A stretch of DNA of 64,000 bases from Hsuehochloa calcarea (GCA_036346395.1 CM070594.1:16029385-16093384), one strand, 5' to 3'. Shown: positions 49,955 through 60,483, numbered from the stretch's first letter. Translations and numbers: made by a program. Notes: a model not told the origin generated them from the letters alone.

Positions 49955-50130
49955 TCACCTAGAAACGACTTTACGATCGATTAAGTGGCGTGCTCTAGCT
50001 CTTGTCATAGGACCGTGTAGTTCAAAGACCAGATCTGGAGGGTCTTGTGTAGTGCATGTATCCGAAGGAGGGATGTCCTCAACATACTCCCCCTCTTGAA
50101 TTGGAGTCGTCCTCGACTCAAGCTCATCTT
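49955..50130 (-). pseudogene. C-terminal tail of Ty3/gypsy polyprotein
   Basis: Minus-strand frame with DELESRTTPIQEGE, then an acidic stretch and GPMTRARARHL near the stop, the usual end of a class of grass gypsy polyproteins. It is separated from the rest of integrase (which stops at 51781) by the solo LTR at 50131-51780. Confidence 0.85.
50126..50130. repeat. Target-site duplication ATCTT, left copy
   Basis: ATCTT immediately left of TGAGAGACC; the second copy is at 51781-51785, immediately right of GGACCTTCA. Confidence 0.85.
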
Positions 50131-50244
50131 TGAGAGACCATGTGAGTAGGGTCCCTATTTGAGTGATGAGTATTTGACGCTGTGGTGAGAAGTTTGTGAT
50201 TGAAATCATTGCGTTTGCGCTTCTGCTGGTCTGTTTTCTGTAAG

Positions 50245-50560
50245 TGCAGAACTTCCGGTTCTGGAAAACGGAACTTCCGATAATCGAAACTTCCGCTGTG
50301 GTAAAACGGAACTTCCGATTATCCTGACGTTTGTGTTCGGTTGAAGTAATCGGAACTTCCGCACCTGGGGATGCGGTTTGTCCGATAATACTGACGTGAG
50401 TATTCCTCTGTGACAAAAATCGGAATTGAAAATCTGGGAGTGCGGACGTTCCGATAATCGGAACTTTCGCAATGGTAAGCGCGGAACTTCCGTTAATCCT
50501 GACAAGTGCGGACGTTCCGGAAATCGGAACTTCCGCAATGGTAAGTGCTTAACTTCCGAT
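50245..50560. repeat. Array of CGGAA-N-TTCCG-type inverted repeats in U3
   Basis: About ten copies of CGGAACTTCCG and close variants (GGACGTTCCG, CGAAACTTCCG), many followed by ATAATC or GCAATGGTAAG, spaced 15-45 bp. A second small cluster lies at 51515-51600 in U5 (GCGGAACTTCCGC, GCGGAACTACCGC). Position upstream of the TATA box suggests a regulatory array. Confidence 0.75.
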
Positions 50561-50935
50561 TGTGCACAGAACTGTGCAGAGAAGGATAGTTTGTGATTTT
50601 GAGTTTGTATGAGTTTGAGTCTTGTTCAAATATTGATGCTATGATATTGGGCAATACTATGTGATGTGTGTTTGTCTGTGTTGACTGCAGGACATCGAGA
50701 CGAAGTCGTGGCGAGACACGAGGTGATCGGACTAGGCGCAGGCGGCGTTGAAGTCAGAACGGTCGGGATGTGTCGAAGACGGCGTGAATCTTGAGGTGGT
50801 TGCGAGTCAAGGACAGCAAGGTGTACGGAGGCTTCGGAAGGTGCAAGGGGCGAACGGTCTTTTCGCAAGCGCACAAGTGGAGGCGGTTCCGTTCGTGTAG
50901 CGGGCTTAATGTGTTGGAGACCCGTTAGCCAAGGG

Positions 50936-50946
50936 CTATAAATAGA
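50936..50946 (+). promoter_or_regulatory. TATA box of the solo LTR
   Basis: CTATAAATAGA in a typical plant LTR setting, followed by AGGTGAACCCC and a purine/thymine-rich leader. It marks the U3/R side of the solo LTR in plus orientation. Confidence 0.75.
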
Positions 50947-51743
50947 GGTGAACCCCTGGTGTTAGGGTTGAACTTTTTGAGAGAGAAAATTAGGGTTAGC
51001 TTTAGCAAAAGAGCTTTTGGAGAGTTTGTTTTGCTTTTTGAGAGTTTGTTGAGTTGGAGAGGATGAATCAAAACTTGTGTAATCATTCCTCGTGTTTCCC
51101 TCTGTAATCTTTTGATTTCTATCAATGAAACTCGAGGTTTTGGTTCTTTGTTTATGCCTCTCTTCGTCTCTCTGTTCATACGTTGAATATCTAGGGTTTT
51201 TGGTGAATCTTTTGATTCCTCTTATGAGATGGCATGAAACCTGATATTTAGAGTCTTATTGATATTGCTAATATATCTTTAAAGTCTCATGAGCCGAGAA
51301 TCTAAGAATCTTGCAAATTGTGGGTTTTTGGTTGTTCTTACTTAATACTCAAGAAATCCGTTTTGCTTTGATTAATGGATCTTTGTTGCGATTCTTCTCC
51401 ATGAGGTCAAGATGTTGTTTAGGATGATGTCTGTGAAACTTGACTCGAGAAGAGCATTCAAGATTTAGTATTTCGATTTTGGACAAAACCGAGCGTTGTT
51501 CTTGGTCAGGACAATCGAACTTCCGATTGTCCAAGGCGAACTATCGCGGAACTTCCGCACCGAATCCCGGAACTACCGCAGTGCGGAACTACCGCTAGGT
51601 AGAATCGAGCTTCGATTTCGATTGAAGCCAAGCTTGTTTTCGTTCTCGATTTTGCGTCACTCTTCTTCTTGAGATTTCCAGAGGGCTTTGTAGGTTTGTT
51701 TAAATACAGTAAAGGGGAGCTCTTAAATTTTAAGGCATCATTC

Positions 51744-51760
51744 ACCCCCCCCCCCCCCCT
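51744..51760. repeat. Poly-C tract in the solo LTR end
   Basis: Run of about 16 C residues within the CATTCACC...CTGTTGCC end motif. It is longer than usual for this motif and prone to length error in sequencing. Confidence 0.85.
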
Positions 51761-51780
51761 GTTGCCATTTCGGACCTTCA

Positions 51781-53052
51781 ATCTTCTTCTCCCACGTATG
51801 GTTTTAAATCTGAAATGTTAAATGTAGTGCTAACCCCAAAATCTGCAGGTAATTCTAATTGATATGCATTATCATTTATCTTCTTAATTATCTTAAACGG
51901 TCCTTCAGCTCTAGGCATCAACTTTGATTTTCTTAATTCTGGAAACCTATTCTTTCTCAAATGAACCCAAACTAAATCACCTGGTTCAAATTTGACAACT
52001 TTCCTACCTTTACTTCCAGCAACCTTATACCTTTCAGTCATATGCTCTATATTCTCTTTAGTGGTTTCATGTAACTTGAGAATAAATGCAGCACGCTTCT
52101 TAGCATCTAGATTAATTTTTTCAGAGGTCGGTAAAGGTAGTAAATCAATAGGAGCACGGGGGTTAAAACCATACACTACCTGAAATGGACTTACCTTAGT
52201 GGTGGAGTGTCTTGACCTATTGTAAGCAAACTCAATATCGGTAAACACTCTTTCCACATCTTCAAGTTCTTCTTTAAAACAGCCGCAACATGGTGGATAA
52301 CGTCGATTGACAACCTCCGCTTGTCCATCGGTTTGGGGATGGCATGTAGTAGAGAAAGCAACTTTGTCCCCAATTTATTCCAAAGTGATCTCCAAAAGTG
52401 GCTCAAAACTTGCATCACGATTCGAGACAATAGTATTGGGCACTCCATGTAAGCGAATGATTTCCCTGAAAAACAAATCAGCTATGTTTGTAGCATCATC
52501 GCTCTTGTGACAAGATATAAAATGTGCCATTTTAGAAAATCGATCCACTACTACAAATCTACTATCTCTCCCCCTCTTTGTCCTAGACAATCCTAAAACA
52601 AAATCCATATAAATATCCTCCCAAGGGGCGCTAGGAATAGGAAGAGGCATATAAAGTCCATGTGGAAGGAGACGGGACTTAGCTTTGTTGCATGTAGTGC
52701 AGCGAGCTACGTAGCGCTCGACATCACGCCTCATCTTTGGCCAAAAGTAGTGGGTGGCCAGCACATCTTCTTTCTTCTTTGCTCCAAAATGCGCCATCAA
52801 ACCTCCTCCATGTGCCTCCTGTAACAACAAAAGACGAACAGAGCTAGCTGGAACGCATAGCTTGTTAGCACGATAGACCAAACCATCATTCGGCACATAG
52901 CTATTCCATGTCTTCCCTCCTTTACAATGTTCAAGCACTTCCTTAAAGTCCAAATCAGTGACATATAAACTCTTAATGGCCTCCAAACCAAAAATCTTAT
53001 GGTCAAGTTGAGATAACATGGTATAACGTCTAGAGAGCGCATCAGCAATCAC
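51781..53052 (-). pseudogene. Ty3/gypsy integrase region (element 2)
   Basis: Two overlapping minus-strand frames. 52375-53052 has the end of RNase H (ADALSRR), the integrase zinc-binding His/Cys region (HGG, HFG..., CTTCNKAK), WEDIYMDFVLGLSRTKRG with the first catalytic Asp, and VSNRDASFE where the second Asp sits. 51778-52257 continues with FAYNRSRHSTTK, SPFQVVYG and the C-terminal PGDLVWVHLRKNRFP block, ending KPYVGEED at the solo LTR insertion. A frameshift near 52260-52375 separates the two; the catalytic Glu region falls there. The element is more conserved than the chromovirus upstream. Confidence 0.93.
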
Positions 53053-53282
53053 ATTATCCTTACCTTTCTTATGCTTTATAACATATGGGAATGACTCAAT
53101 AAATTCTACCCAGTTAGCATGTCATTTATTCAGTTTAGCTTGACTTCTAATATGTTTTAGCGATTCATGATCCGAATGTATAACAAATTCTTTGGGCCAT
53201 AGATAATGCTGCCAAGTTTGAAGCACTCGAACTAAAGCATACAATTCCTTATCCTAGGTGGAATAATTCAAACTAGGCCCAT

Positions 53283-53894
53283 TTAGTTTTTATTGAAATA
53301 TGCAACTGGTTTACCTTCTTGAATCAATACACCACCTATCCCAATCCATGCATCACATTCAATTTCAAAAGTCTTACCAAAATCAGGGAGTTGGAGTACG
53401 GATGCTTGGGTGAGCTTCTCTTTCAACAAGTTGAATGCCTTCTCTTGTGCAGGTCCCCATTGGAAAGGCACTCCTTTCTTTGTCAATTCATTCAATGGTG
53501 CGGCAATGGTGCTGAAATCCTGCACAAAGCGCCGATAGAATCCAGCAAGGCCATGGAAGCTCCGCACTTGTGACACAGTAGTAGGCGTCGGCCAGCTTTG
53601 GATGACTACAATCTTTGTCTCATCCACCTCAATGCCCTGTGGTGTCACAACATAACCAAGAAATGCAACTCGATCGGTGCAAAAGGTGCACTTCTCGAGG
53701 TTACCAAAATAACGTGCATCTCTCAAAGCATTAAAAACAGCACGTATATGATTTAAGTGTTGCTCATGTGACTTGCTATAAATCAAGATATCATCAAAGT
53801 AAACCACCACAAATTTTCCAATGAAAGGACGTAAAACCTCGTTCATCAAACGCATAAAAGTACTAGGTGCATTAGTTAGACCGAAAAGCATCAC
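53283..53894 (-). pseudogene. Ty3/gypsy reverse transcriptase (C-terminal part) and RNase H start (element 2)
   Basis: 203-residue minus-strand frame. It opens just before FGLTNAPSTFMRLMNEVL and has VVYFDDILIYS with the catalytic YxDD motif, FLGYVVTPQGI, SFHGLAGFYRRFVQ, then the RNase H start (FEIECDAWIGIGGVLIQ, where the usual Asp-Ala-Ser is altered to Asp-Ala-Trp). RNase H continues decayed to about 53060. The N-terminal fingers half of reverse transcriptase is missing: upstream sequence passes directly into the protease-side linker. Confidence 0.93.
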
Positions 53895-54331
53895 TAACCA
53901 CTCATATAATCCGAACTTAGTTTTAAAAGCAGTTTATCACTTTTGGGTGGGAAAACACGTTTTGCTACTTGCTGATTTTCAGAATCATGCTTATCGGTGT
54001 TTCTTTCATTTTTAGCGCGCTCTTCTTCATCTTTCAGAATCTCAGCTGGTGTCAAAGGCAACAACTTAATCTTCTTACCCTTATGTGAAAATGAGTAGGT
54101 ATTAGCTCTACCATGGTGCAAAACATCATTGTCATATATCCAAGGTCTACCGAGCAACAAAGAGCATGCTTGCATAGGCACGATATCAAAGTCAGAACTA
54201 TCTTTGTAATTACCTGCTAAAAATTGTACTTTCACAACTTTGTGTACCTTTAATTTACCACACGAATTGAACCATTGGATGTAGTAGGGACGTGGGTGTG
54301 GTTGTGTGGTCAAGCCAAGCTTCTCGACCAT
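53895..54331 (-). pseudogene. Ty3/gypsy protease region and linker (element 2)
   Basis: 145-residue minus-strand frame: VEKLGLTTQPHPRPYYIQW, KVQFLAGNYKDSSDFDIVPM, CSLLLGRPWIYDNDVLHHGR and a lysine-rich linker. This is the standard aspartyl-protease-fold segment found upstream of reverse transcriptase; the DTG-like active site would lie just upstream, in a decayed part at 54330-54420 (IDGGVATTL-type sequence in another frame). The linker fuses out of frame to reverse transcriptase at about 53920, marking an internal deletion. Confidence 0.85.
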
Positions 54332-54479
54332 CTCGGAGCTTGCAAGGTTGTTGCAACTCCTCCATCAATGATGACTCTGAGGCTCTGTCCTTCACGAAAT
54401 CTGGTGCCAAACAAGTTGTTCGTTGATTTTGCTCCGCTCTCTCCACTTGTGCGCTCGGCACTCGTTCGCAACAAGACTC

Positions 54480-55340
54480 ACATGATACTCGGTGTCACAA
54501 GACTACTTGTTCCTCTACATCATCGACATCCTTGTCATCTCATCTCCTCCACCGCAATGTTAGCGCAAGTACATATTAGTCCTCAATATCACTAGTACTT
54601 ACATAACCACCGTCTTTGGTGGCAAGGTATGCTTCATTGAGCCGGCGTCCCTCATAACGTGCCCTATTCCTTGCAACGGTGGCACACAATCCCGATGGAT
54701 CGACTAGTGGAAGCAACCGACGAAGAACTCTTGGTGGTGCCCACACTAGTAACTTTACTTACCTCGGTGTATGTGATGTGGTCGGAGGTCTCTTGCAACG
54801 CCCTACTCATGGAGGGGCAGGACCTGTAGCCGAATGTGGAATTGTTTGGCTTGCCCAGACCGATCGTGGTGTAGACATGCTCCCAAAGTTGTTCCTTGGC
54901 CTCTGTTGTCGTCCCCGCAATTCCTTTTCGCCAAACATGCAAGTTGGAACAATTTAGGGGCGTTATCGTATTCTTTGTAATCCACTATGTCCTGAATTTT
55001 ACGTCTTAATCCTCCATAAAAGCGTGCCATTGCAGCTTCTTCATCCTCAATAATATCACAAGCAACATGCTAATTTGTAGCTCGATAATATTCTTCTACG
55101 GATCTATTACCTTNNNNNNNNNNNNNNNNNNNNNNNNNNNNNNNNNNNNNNNNNNNNNNNNNNNNNNNNNNNNNNNNNNNNNNNNNNNNNNNNNNNNNNN
55201 NNNNNNNNNNNNNAAGTAAAAGTCTGCGTTGTGGCCCAGAGGAAATTCGTTGGGGTAATCGTTATTTTCGTCGGAACGGGCAGGAGTGACCGGGTGGCCC
55301 GAAGAGCGGCGTTATACCCATGTAGGCCGATCAAAAGGGC
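54480..55340 (-). pseudogene. Ty3/gypsy gag remnant (element 2), interrupted by assembly gap
   Basis: Minus-strand pieces: MARFYGGLRRKIQDIVDYKEY (54960-55030), the usual gag block before the Lys-rich segment, then LWEHVYTTIG and Ser-rich sequence up to a CHRCKE zinc-knuckle start at about 54664. On the far side of the N gap (55214-55340) Pro/Arg-rich N-terminal gag-like sequence follows. Frames are shifted several times. Confidence 0.65.
55114..55213. other. Assembly gap (100 N)
   Basis: Exactly 100 consecutive N, the conventional length for a scaffold join of unknown size. Distances and continuity across it, including the gypsy gag, cannot be trusted. Confidence 0.99.
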
Positions 55341-55344
55341 GCCA

Positions 55345-57210
55345 CTCCCCCAAACCCTGAAGCCACCTCCCTCCCCTTAGCCGCCACCTCCCTCCCCTGC
55401 TTGGCTCCCTTGCTGCTCCTTGGTGTCTCCTCGCGGTGGTGGTGCCATCTCCGGTGATCCCGTCGCTTCTCCCCAAGATCCCCTCAGGCATCTCCTTTCC
55501 TGCCGGCGTCACGGCCTTTCGTGCGTCTCGGGTGGCCGGCCTTAAGAGAGGGAAGAGGGAAGGGAGGGAAGGGAGGAAGGCCGTGTCTGCTGGATCATCG
55601 TCGTCCTCTGGTCTACAAGGGTAACTAGACATCAATTCGTTGTTTGATTCCATTAGAGTTGAGAATCCGATTGGATTTGTAGTTTCGTTTATTTACATGC
55701 CGATTGATTACATCGATCGTTGTACCTCGGTTTTGGGTGTCGTAGAGGCGGATGGATATCTGCGACTTACGGAGATGATCTGGCTTCATTATATTTCTTT
55801 TGGCACTTGGATCACGAATTTTCACCAGATGGTTTAAAAGTTATGACTATTTTACCACGTCTTGCTCATCAGCCGAAACTGCAGATGCAGTCAGTTGTAC
55901 CTAGGTTTTGATCTAGTTAAAATTAGAACCAGTCGGCCACAACTAGGTTTATGAAGATAATTTCACCATGTTTCTAGGCTGATAAAGATCACTTTATTTG
56001 GATCGGTGGTCTAAAAGTTAGAGCCTTTTCTTTGAAATTGAGATTACGAGCAATTTGTGGATATAGTTTTAGGTGGATGTTTAGACCCTGTTTTGGCGAA
56101 CTACGGTTATTTATTGGTGAGAAGCTTTATTACGTTGAGAGTTGAGCAGTTTGAGTCTTTTGGAGCTGGTTATTTATTGGTGAATTTTCTAGTAAAGCTG
56201 CGGTTTAGGAATTATTTGGAATGTTTGGGTGAATTGATCAAATTGAACCTTTTGTTTGGTTGGCTTGGCTAGAGATTGTGGGAGAACACGTGTAGCAATG
56301 TCTTACTCGTTTGTCCTCATTTTGATTATTCTATATTGTAGGCGTAAAGGCATTTGTGAGTGGAGGGTACCTCAGTTACCTCCTAACTGCGTCATGTGTT
56401 GTGAGCAAGTAACTTGTATGCTATTATTGATACAATATGTGATGTGTGAATGCATGGTTATACTTGTTTTATGTCTGTAGTTGAATGCCATGTGTATTTT
56501 TCCATTAATCGTGATATTCAATCTTACCATGAGATCACATCATGTCAAGCATAAATTCATAATGACCACGAAAGTGGATTTCCTTAATAAGACCCATCAA
56601 TTCGATGTGGGCATAAAACCCTATCAATTCGAATGGGTAAGTTGTCCACCATTCCAATGTGGGCCACGTAACGACCGTGTAAACGTTCTTCATCGGTAAC
56701 TTTAAAGTGAACAAGCGGGTGTTTCACTCTTACTATACGGTATAGTGTGATATGTCCATTTTCCTTCATTTCATCACTTCACTTCATCCATTCATAAAAA
56801 TTGGATTAGATAAATGTTCAATCTATGATAGCGTATATTGTTCATTGGATATTGATTGTTACTTTCAAGTACTTGCTGAGTCTTTGGCTCATTCTTGCTT
56901 TATTGTTTTATTTAGGTAAATGACAAGGAAGAGCGGTATCGTGGAGGGTAGTTCAACGATGCACTTACTACAAAATCAAAACATTTGAGAACTTAATATT
57001 GTCGTCTATTTATGCCTTGTGTTGAATTGTAATAAGCCAACTTGGCCATATTTACAGTATCTCCTGAATTGTTTATCTCACCTCGTTAATTAGAATTGTT
57101 GATGAATTCTGTTTAGTATATCCTTGTTGTATGCAACATCTGGTTATGCGTGTTATTCTCCTAAAGATTAGTGGTTGTAGGTGACATCTTGACTTCCTTA
57201 TAGTCGGTGT
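55345..57210 (+). mobile_element. Gypsy-type LTR or LTR fragment
   Basis: GC-rich leader-like start with a splice-donor-like CAAG/GTAACT (55617-55626), long U/A-rich middle, then GCTGAGTCTTTGGCTCA...CTTGC (56876-56902), homologous in layout to the GCTGAGTCGTGGACTCACCC block of the LTR at 41594-43860, and an end near GTCGGTGTTACGGG (57205). A related but distinct family member. The left boundary is lost towards the gap. Confidence 0.5.
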
Positions 57211-57299
57211 TACGGGTTAGGTACAAAGTTGTACTCATAAGACTTACAAACAACGGAATACATTCTTCTTAACATCTAAAATTGAAGTGACAACAAATC

Positions 57300-59040
57300 T
57301 AGCAATTACTTTTCCATTTTTGGCCTTTTTAAGCATATAGCATGACTCAAACAAGCCAATATATGGAACATTACCAATATTACAATTTTGTGGTGCATAT
57401 CAGATTTTACGACATTTATGGTAATACTTACTATTTTGTAACAAATCTTACGAGGCTTGTTTAGGTTTCTTACCTTTCTTGAGCACATACCAAAGTCCTT
57501 CCTTGTTGAATAAGCATATTTGCTCCTCAAAACCTTATCAAGGGTGGTTTTGCTCTTAAAACATCTTTCCAAGCTCTTACTTAGCTTGGTAACTTGCTCC
57601 TTTAGCTCATTGTTCTCTACAAATAGCTTATCACAAGATTTAGCATTTTTAATCTTGGAATCAACATTTGAGCTACATGGCATGGCAAGCAAATCTTAGC
57701 AAGAAGTTGATATGCTAGTTCTAGCAACATTTATACTAGGCATTCTTTCTTGAATATCACAAGTAATACCAATGCTAGTGCAAGACTTATCTTGGATAAG
57801 CAAATCATGAGCTTCTTTTAGTTCATTATAAGAGTCCTTTAAGGCGTGTTCTTTCTTTAAGACTCTAAATTTAGCTTTCCTTTCCAAGATATTCATTTAG
57901 TTCTTCAAGCATATCCATAAGCTCATCATGGGAGGGTTCTTCATCATCAAGAGATTTTATCTTTTCTCCTTTTATAAGGCAAGTAGGAGTGGAGAATAGC
58001 GATAGAGCCTCCTTGATGGCGATACCAACAAGTCCTCTCTTCTTGGAGGACCCTCGACATCGGTAGTCGAAATCCGAATACTCCTGTCAGTCCCATTCTC
58101 AATATGGGCTTCATTCTTGCCATCCTTGAAGCTTCTTGAAAAGCTTCTTCTTGCCATTGAATTCTTTCTTCTTTGTGACTTGCCTGCGTCTTTCTTATTG
58201 GGGCAATGAGAGGCAATGTGCCCTTCTCATCACTCATAGCAGATGTTGCTATAGTGCTCTTCACTTGATAATTGCCCTTTGCAATCTTATCGAGTTGAAG
58301 GTTGATGAGGGCGTCTCCTCATGAACTTATTCATTCTCCTCACATGGAGAGCAAATTCCTCTTGATTTTCATCTTCATCTTCTTCATCACTTGATTCCTT
58401 TTGCCTTAAAAGCGTGTTTTTCTTCCTTGAAGAAGTTGACTACATGAGCTCTTCTTTATCTTTCTTGTAAAGCTCATTTGTGATGAGATTTCTCAAAAGC
58501 CGGTTGGTGTCATTCTTGTCAACTTAGGAGAGTTGAAAACAATGTCACCAACATCTCGTACTTGTCGGAAGAACCCTAATCATCGCTGCGCACAATCAAT
58601 GTCAAGCAAATTAGTACCAAGACCCTTGAGCTCATTTACAATGTTGTTAAGTCTAGAATACATCTCGGTGATGTTTTCTTGAGGCAACATTGTAAATATC
58701 TCATATTGATCTTAAGCCTATGCAATTTGGCTTCTTTTAGCAGTGGATGTGCCCTCATGAATTTAAGAGGCGTAGTCCATATCTCATGGCGGTTTCAGGG
58801 TTGCTCTCGATTGAACTCATCGCGTTTAAAGCTCCAAGGCGTTCATCGCAGAGCATTGAGATGAGTTCGTTCGTCTTGATCCGTGGGTGTGTGGGATCAA
58901 GTACCATATGAAACCTTCACTCTAATCTCTCTGTCGCTTGGGATCATAGCCTTCAAATAAATGGACATTCTAATTTTCCAATATGCATAATTTGATCCAT
59001 CAAATAAAGGAACCTTGCCTATTGACATAACCTCACTAGC
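57300..59040 (-). pseudogene. Ty1/copia-type gag region, degenerate
   Basis: Minus-strand blocks in order: a decayed helical gag part (58600-59040), NRLLRNLITNELY and an acidic SSDEEDEDENQEEFALHVRRMNKFMRR block (58310-58500), a CYE...GHIASHCPNKK zinc knuckle (58190-58250), a Lys/Arg-rich stretch (57972-58264), EEPSHDELMDMLEELNEYL (57890-57945), a coiled-coil-like KDSYNELKEAHDLL block (57780-57850) and NNELKEQVTKLSKSLERC (57560-57625). This order is typical of gag in a large grass copia/unclassified LTR family. No protease or reverse transcriptase follows; the copy is truncated near 57300. Confidence 0.65.
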
Positions 59041-59084
59041 CATCCTTTCTCTCCTAGGCGGTAAAGTCTAAAATTAGAGACCAA

Positions 59085-59097
59085 GCTCGATACCACT
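59085..59097 (-). other. Primer-binding site of the minus-strand copia element
   Basis: Minus-strand AGTGGTATCGAGC directly after the LTR end CCTACA, matching the initiator-methionine-tRNA type primer site (TGGTATC core). It orients the element on the minus strand with its 5' LTR to the right. Confidence 0.8.
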
Positions 59098-59140
59098 TGT
59101 AGGATCAAGGATAACCGACTAGAAGGGGGTGAATAAGAGT
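59098..59140 (-). mobile_element. Remnant of copia 5' LTR (3' end only)
   Basis: Plus-strand TGTAGGATCAAGG...GGGGGTGAATAAG is the reverse of the standard LTR end (TTCACCCCC...GATCCTACA). Similarity stops within about 45 bp, where a gene-like GC-rich exon begins, so the LTR is truncated. Confidence 0.7.
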
Positions 59141-59169
59141 TTGGAGCAGCCCTGCTTCTTTCCGTTCTT

Positions 59170-59452
59170 TCTCTTCTTTGGCAGGCTGGAGCAGGCCTGA
59201 AGAAGAACCAGCGCATTGCCATGGGCATCGCAGGTGGCGCAGCTCGCGCGCACCAACCAGGCGCTCGGCGTCGAGTACGCCGGCCGCGTCGGCTCTCAGG
59301 CGTACAACCACGCCAACTTCTACACGCCGGCCAACCGCCCGGCGGCGGCGCAGCGCCTTTCCCGCACGGAGAGCACTGGCTCCACCGCCACGTCCTGGCC
59401 GGCGGCGCAGCAGAACCGTGCCCAGAGCTCCCGCCACCACGGCGGCCGCTGA
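59170..59452 (+). pseudogene. Orphan GC-rich terminal exon of an unrecognised gene
   Basis: A polypyrimidine tract and CTTTGGCAG acceptor (59172-59183) precede a GC-rich open stretch. From about 59216 it encodes QVAQLARTNQALGVEYAGRV, then Tyr/Asn-rich and Ser/Gln/His-rich sequence to TGA at 59450-59452. A GC3-rich terminal exon like this is usual for a grass host gene. Upstream exons are missing; the copia LTR remnant lies only 30 bp away. The family is not recognised; the LARTNQAL segment could be a short coiled coil. It could be a captured fragment. Confidence 0.4.
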
Positions 59453-59758
59453 TGGCAGCGATCGAGGTGCATGTGCGCCGTTCAATGTGCGGCAAGTGTG
59501 TACGGTGCGTGCATGGATGCATGAAGAGTTAGTAGTACTCAAATAAGCTATGGAAGAATAACTAGATGAAAAGAGGTGCTTACGTTAGAGGCTGATCGGA
59601 TGAACCAAAATTACATGTCATCTACCGATGGTTGTTTTCGGTCGACAAAAAGTCCTCATGCATGCTTCTTTAATAAACCAAATAAGTATATTTAGACTAG
59701 ACTAGAGTATGTTTGGTTTGACATCCATACTTTGATATATATATATACAAACACACAC

Positions 59759-60212
59759 TAGGGCTGGAAACGAGCCGAGCCGAGCCAGCTCGAGCCAAGC
59801 TCGCCCAGGCTCGGTCTGAGCTTCGGCTCGGCTCGAAAAAAACTCGAGCTGGCTCGAAAAGCTAGCTCAAGCCAAGACTCGCAAAACCCAAAAAACAAAG
59901 ACATAATAATATAATTATATACGCCATTTATCATCAATTCAAAATTCAATTATCATAAACAAAGTGAGAAATATAACAATCCATAATCCATACAAGCATT
60001 CATCATAGATTTATAAGGACTTCCCAAGCCCATAAACAAAGGCATAATGTGATTATAGGGGGTTGCGCTTGGCTCATTTGGCTCGCGAGCCTGCTCGAGC
60101 CCGAGCTCGAATCTTCACCGAATCTTCAGTCCGAAATCGAAATTCACGAGCTCGAGCGAAAATTCACGAGCTCGAGCAGGCTCGCGAGCCTCAAGCTTTT
60201 TTTCCAACCCTA
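59759..60212. mobile_element. Small non-autonomous hAT-type element
   Basis: 454 bp with inverted ends TAGGGCTGGAAA and TTTCCAACCCTA, flanked by ACACACAC on both sides (59751-59758 and 60213-60220), the 8-bp duplication length of hAT elements. Subterminal CGAGCC/GGCTCG repeats crowd both ends, and an AT-rich middle lacks any transposase. Because the target is itself a CA repeat, the duplication is supportive rather than proof. Confidence 0.7.
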
Positions 60213-60482
60213 ACACACACACAAAAAAAAACCAAAGGATCATATAATTATCAATAAAATACAAGAATGTATACATGATAATTTCTGGTATCAATACAAC
60301 CACAAGCGCAAAGATAAATGTTATATGCTCTTGATATTAAATAGTCTTGCCGAATATTTCCATATATCAAATGAGACAACATCTATTCCAGAAAATCATG
60401 AAATCTTAGAATTAAAACCTTTATATGTGGTATTTGAAGGAAAATTGCCAGGAATATACATATCATTTGAAGAAATAGTGTG

Positions 60483-60483
<1 letters not shown>

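Larger units (their letters stand above)
50131..51780 (+). mobile_element. Solo LTR (copia-type), 1,650 bp
   Basis: Starts TGAGAGACC and ends GGACCTTCA (TG...CA), flanked on both sides by ATCTT. The 3' end (CATTCACCCCCC..., TGTTGCCATTTCGGACC) is the style of grass Ty1/copia LTR ends. There is no primer-binding site after the CA and no internal coding region, so this is a solo LTR left by recombination between two LTRs. Promoter: TATA at 50936-50946. It splits the host gypsy element between two adjacent codons of the polyprotein, so it inserted after that element. Confidence 0.85.

Noticed and set aside
50206..50538. 110-residue minus-strand open frame with repeating KFRLSE/RPH residues
   Set aside because: It is only the translation of the CGGAACTTCCG repeat array in the solo LTR, so the protein-level repetition is a by-product of the DNA repeat.
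50245..50560. Heat-shock elements in the solo LTR
   Set aside because: Consensus needs two bases between GAA and TTC; here there is one, so the motif does not fit.
55312..55653. 113-residue minus-strand open frame starting MESNNELM
   Set aside because: Runs across the GC-rich leader of a plus-strand LTR into the gag remnant; only its last dozen residues fit gypsy gag, so it is not a single real gene.
59019..59542. 167- and 145-residue minus-strand open frames over the GC-rich exon
   Set aside because: Antisense shadows of the GC-rich plus-strand exon; composition explains their length.
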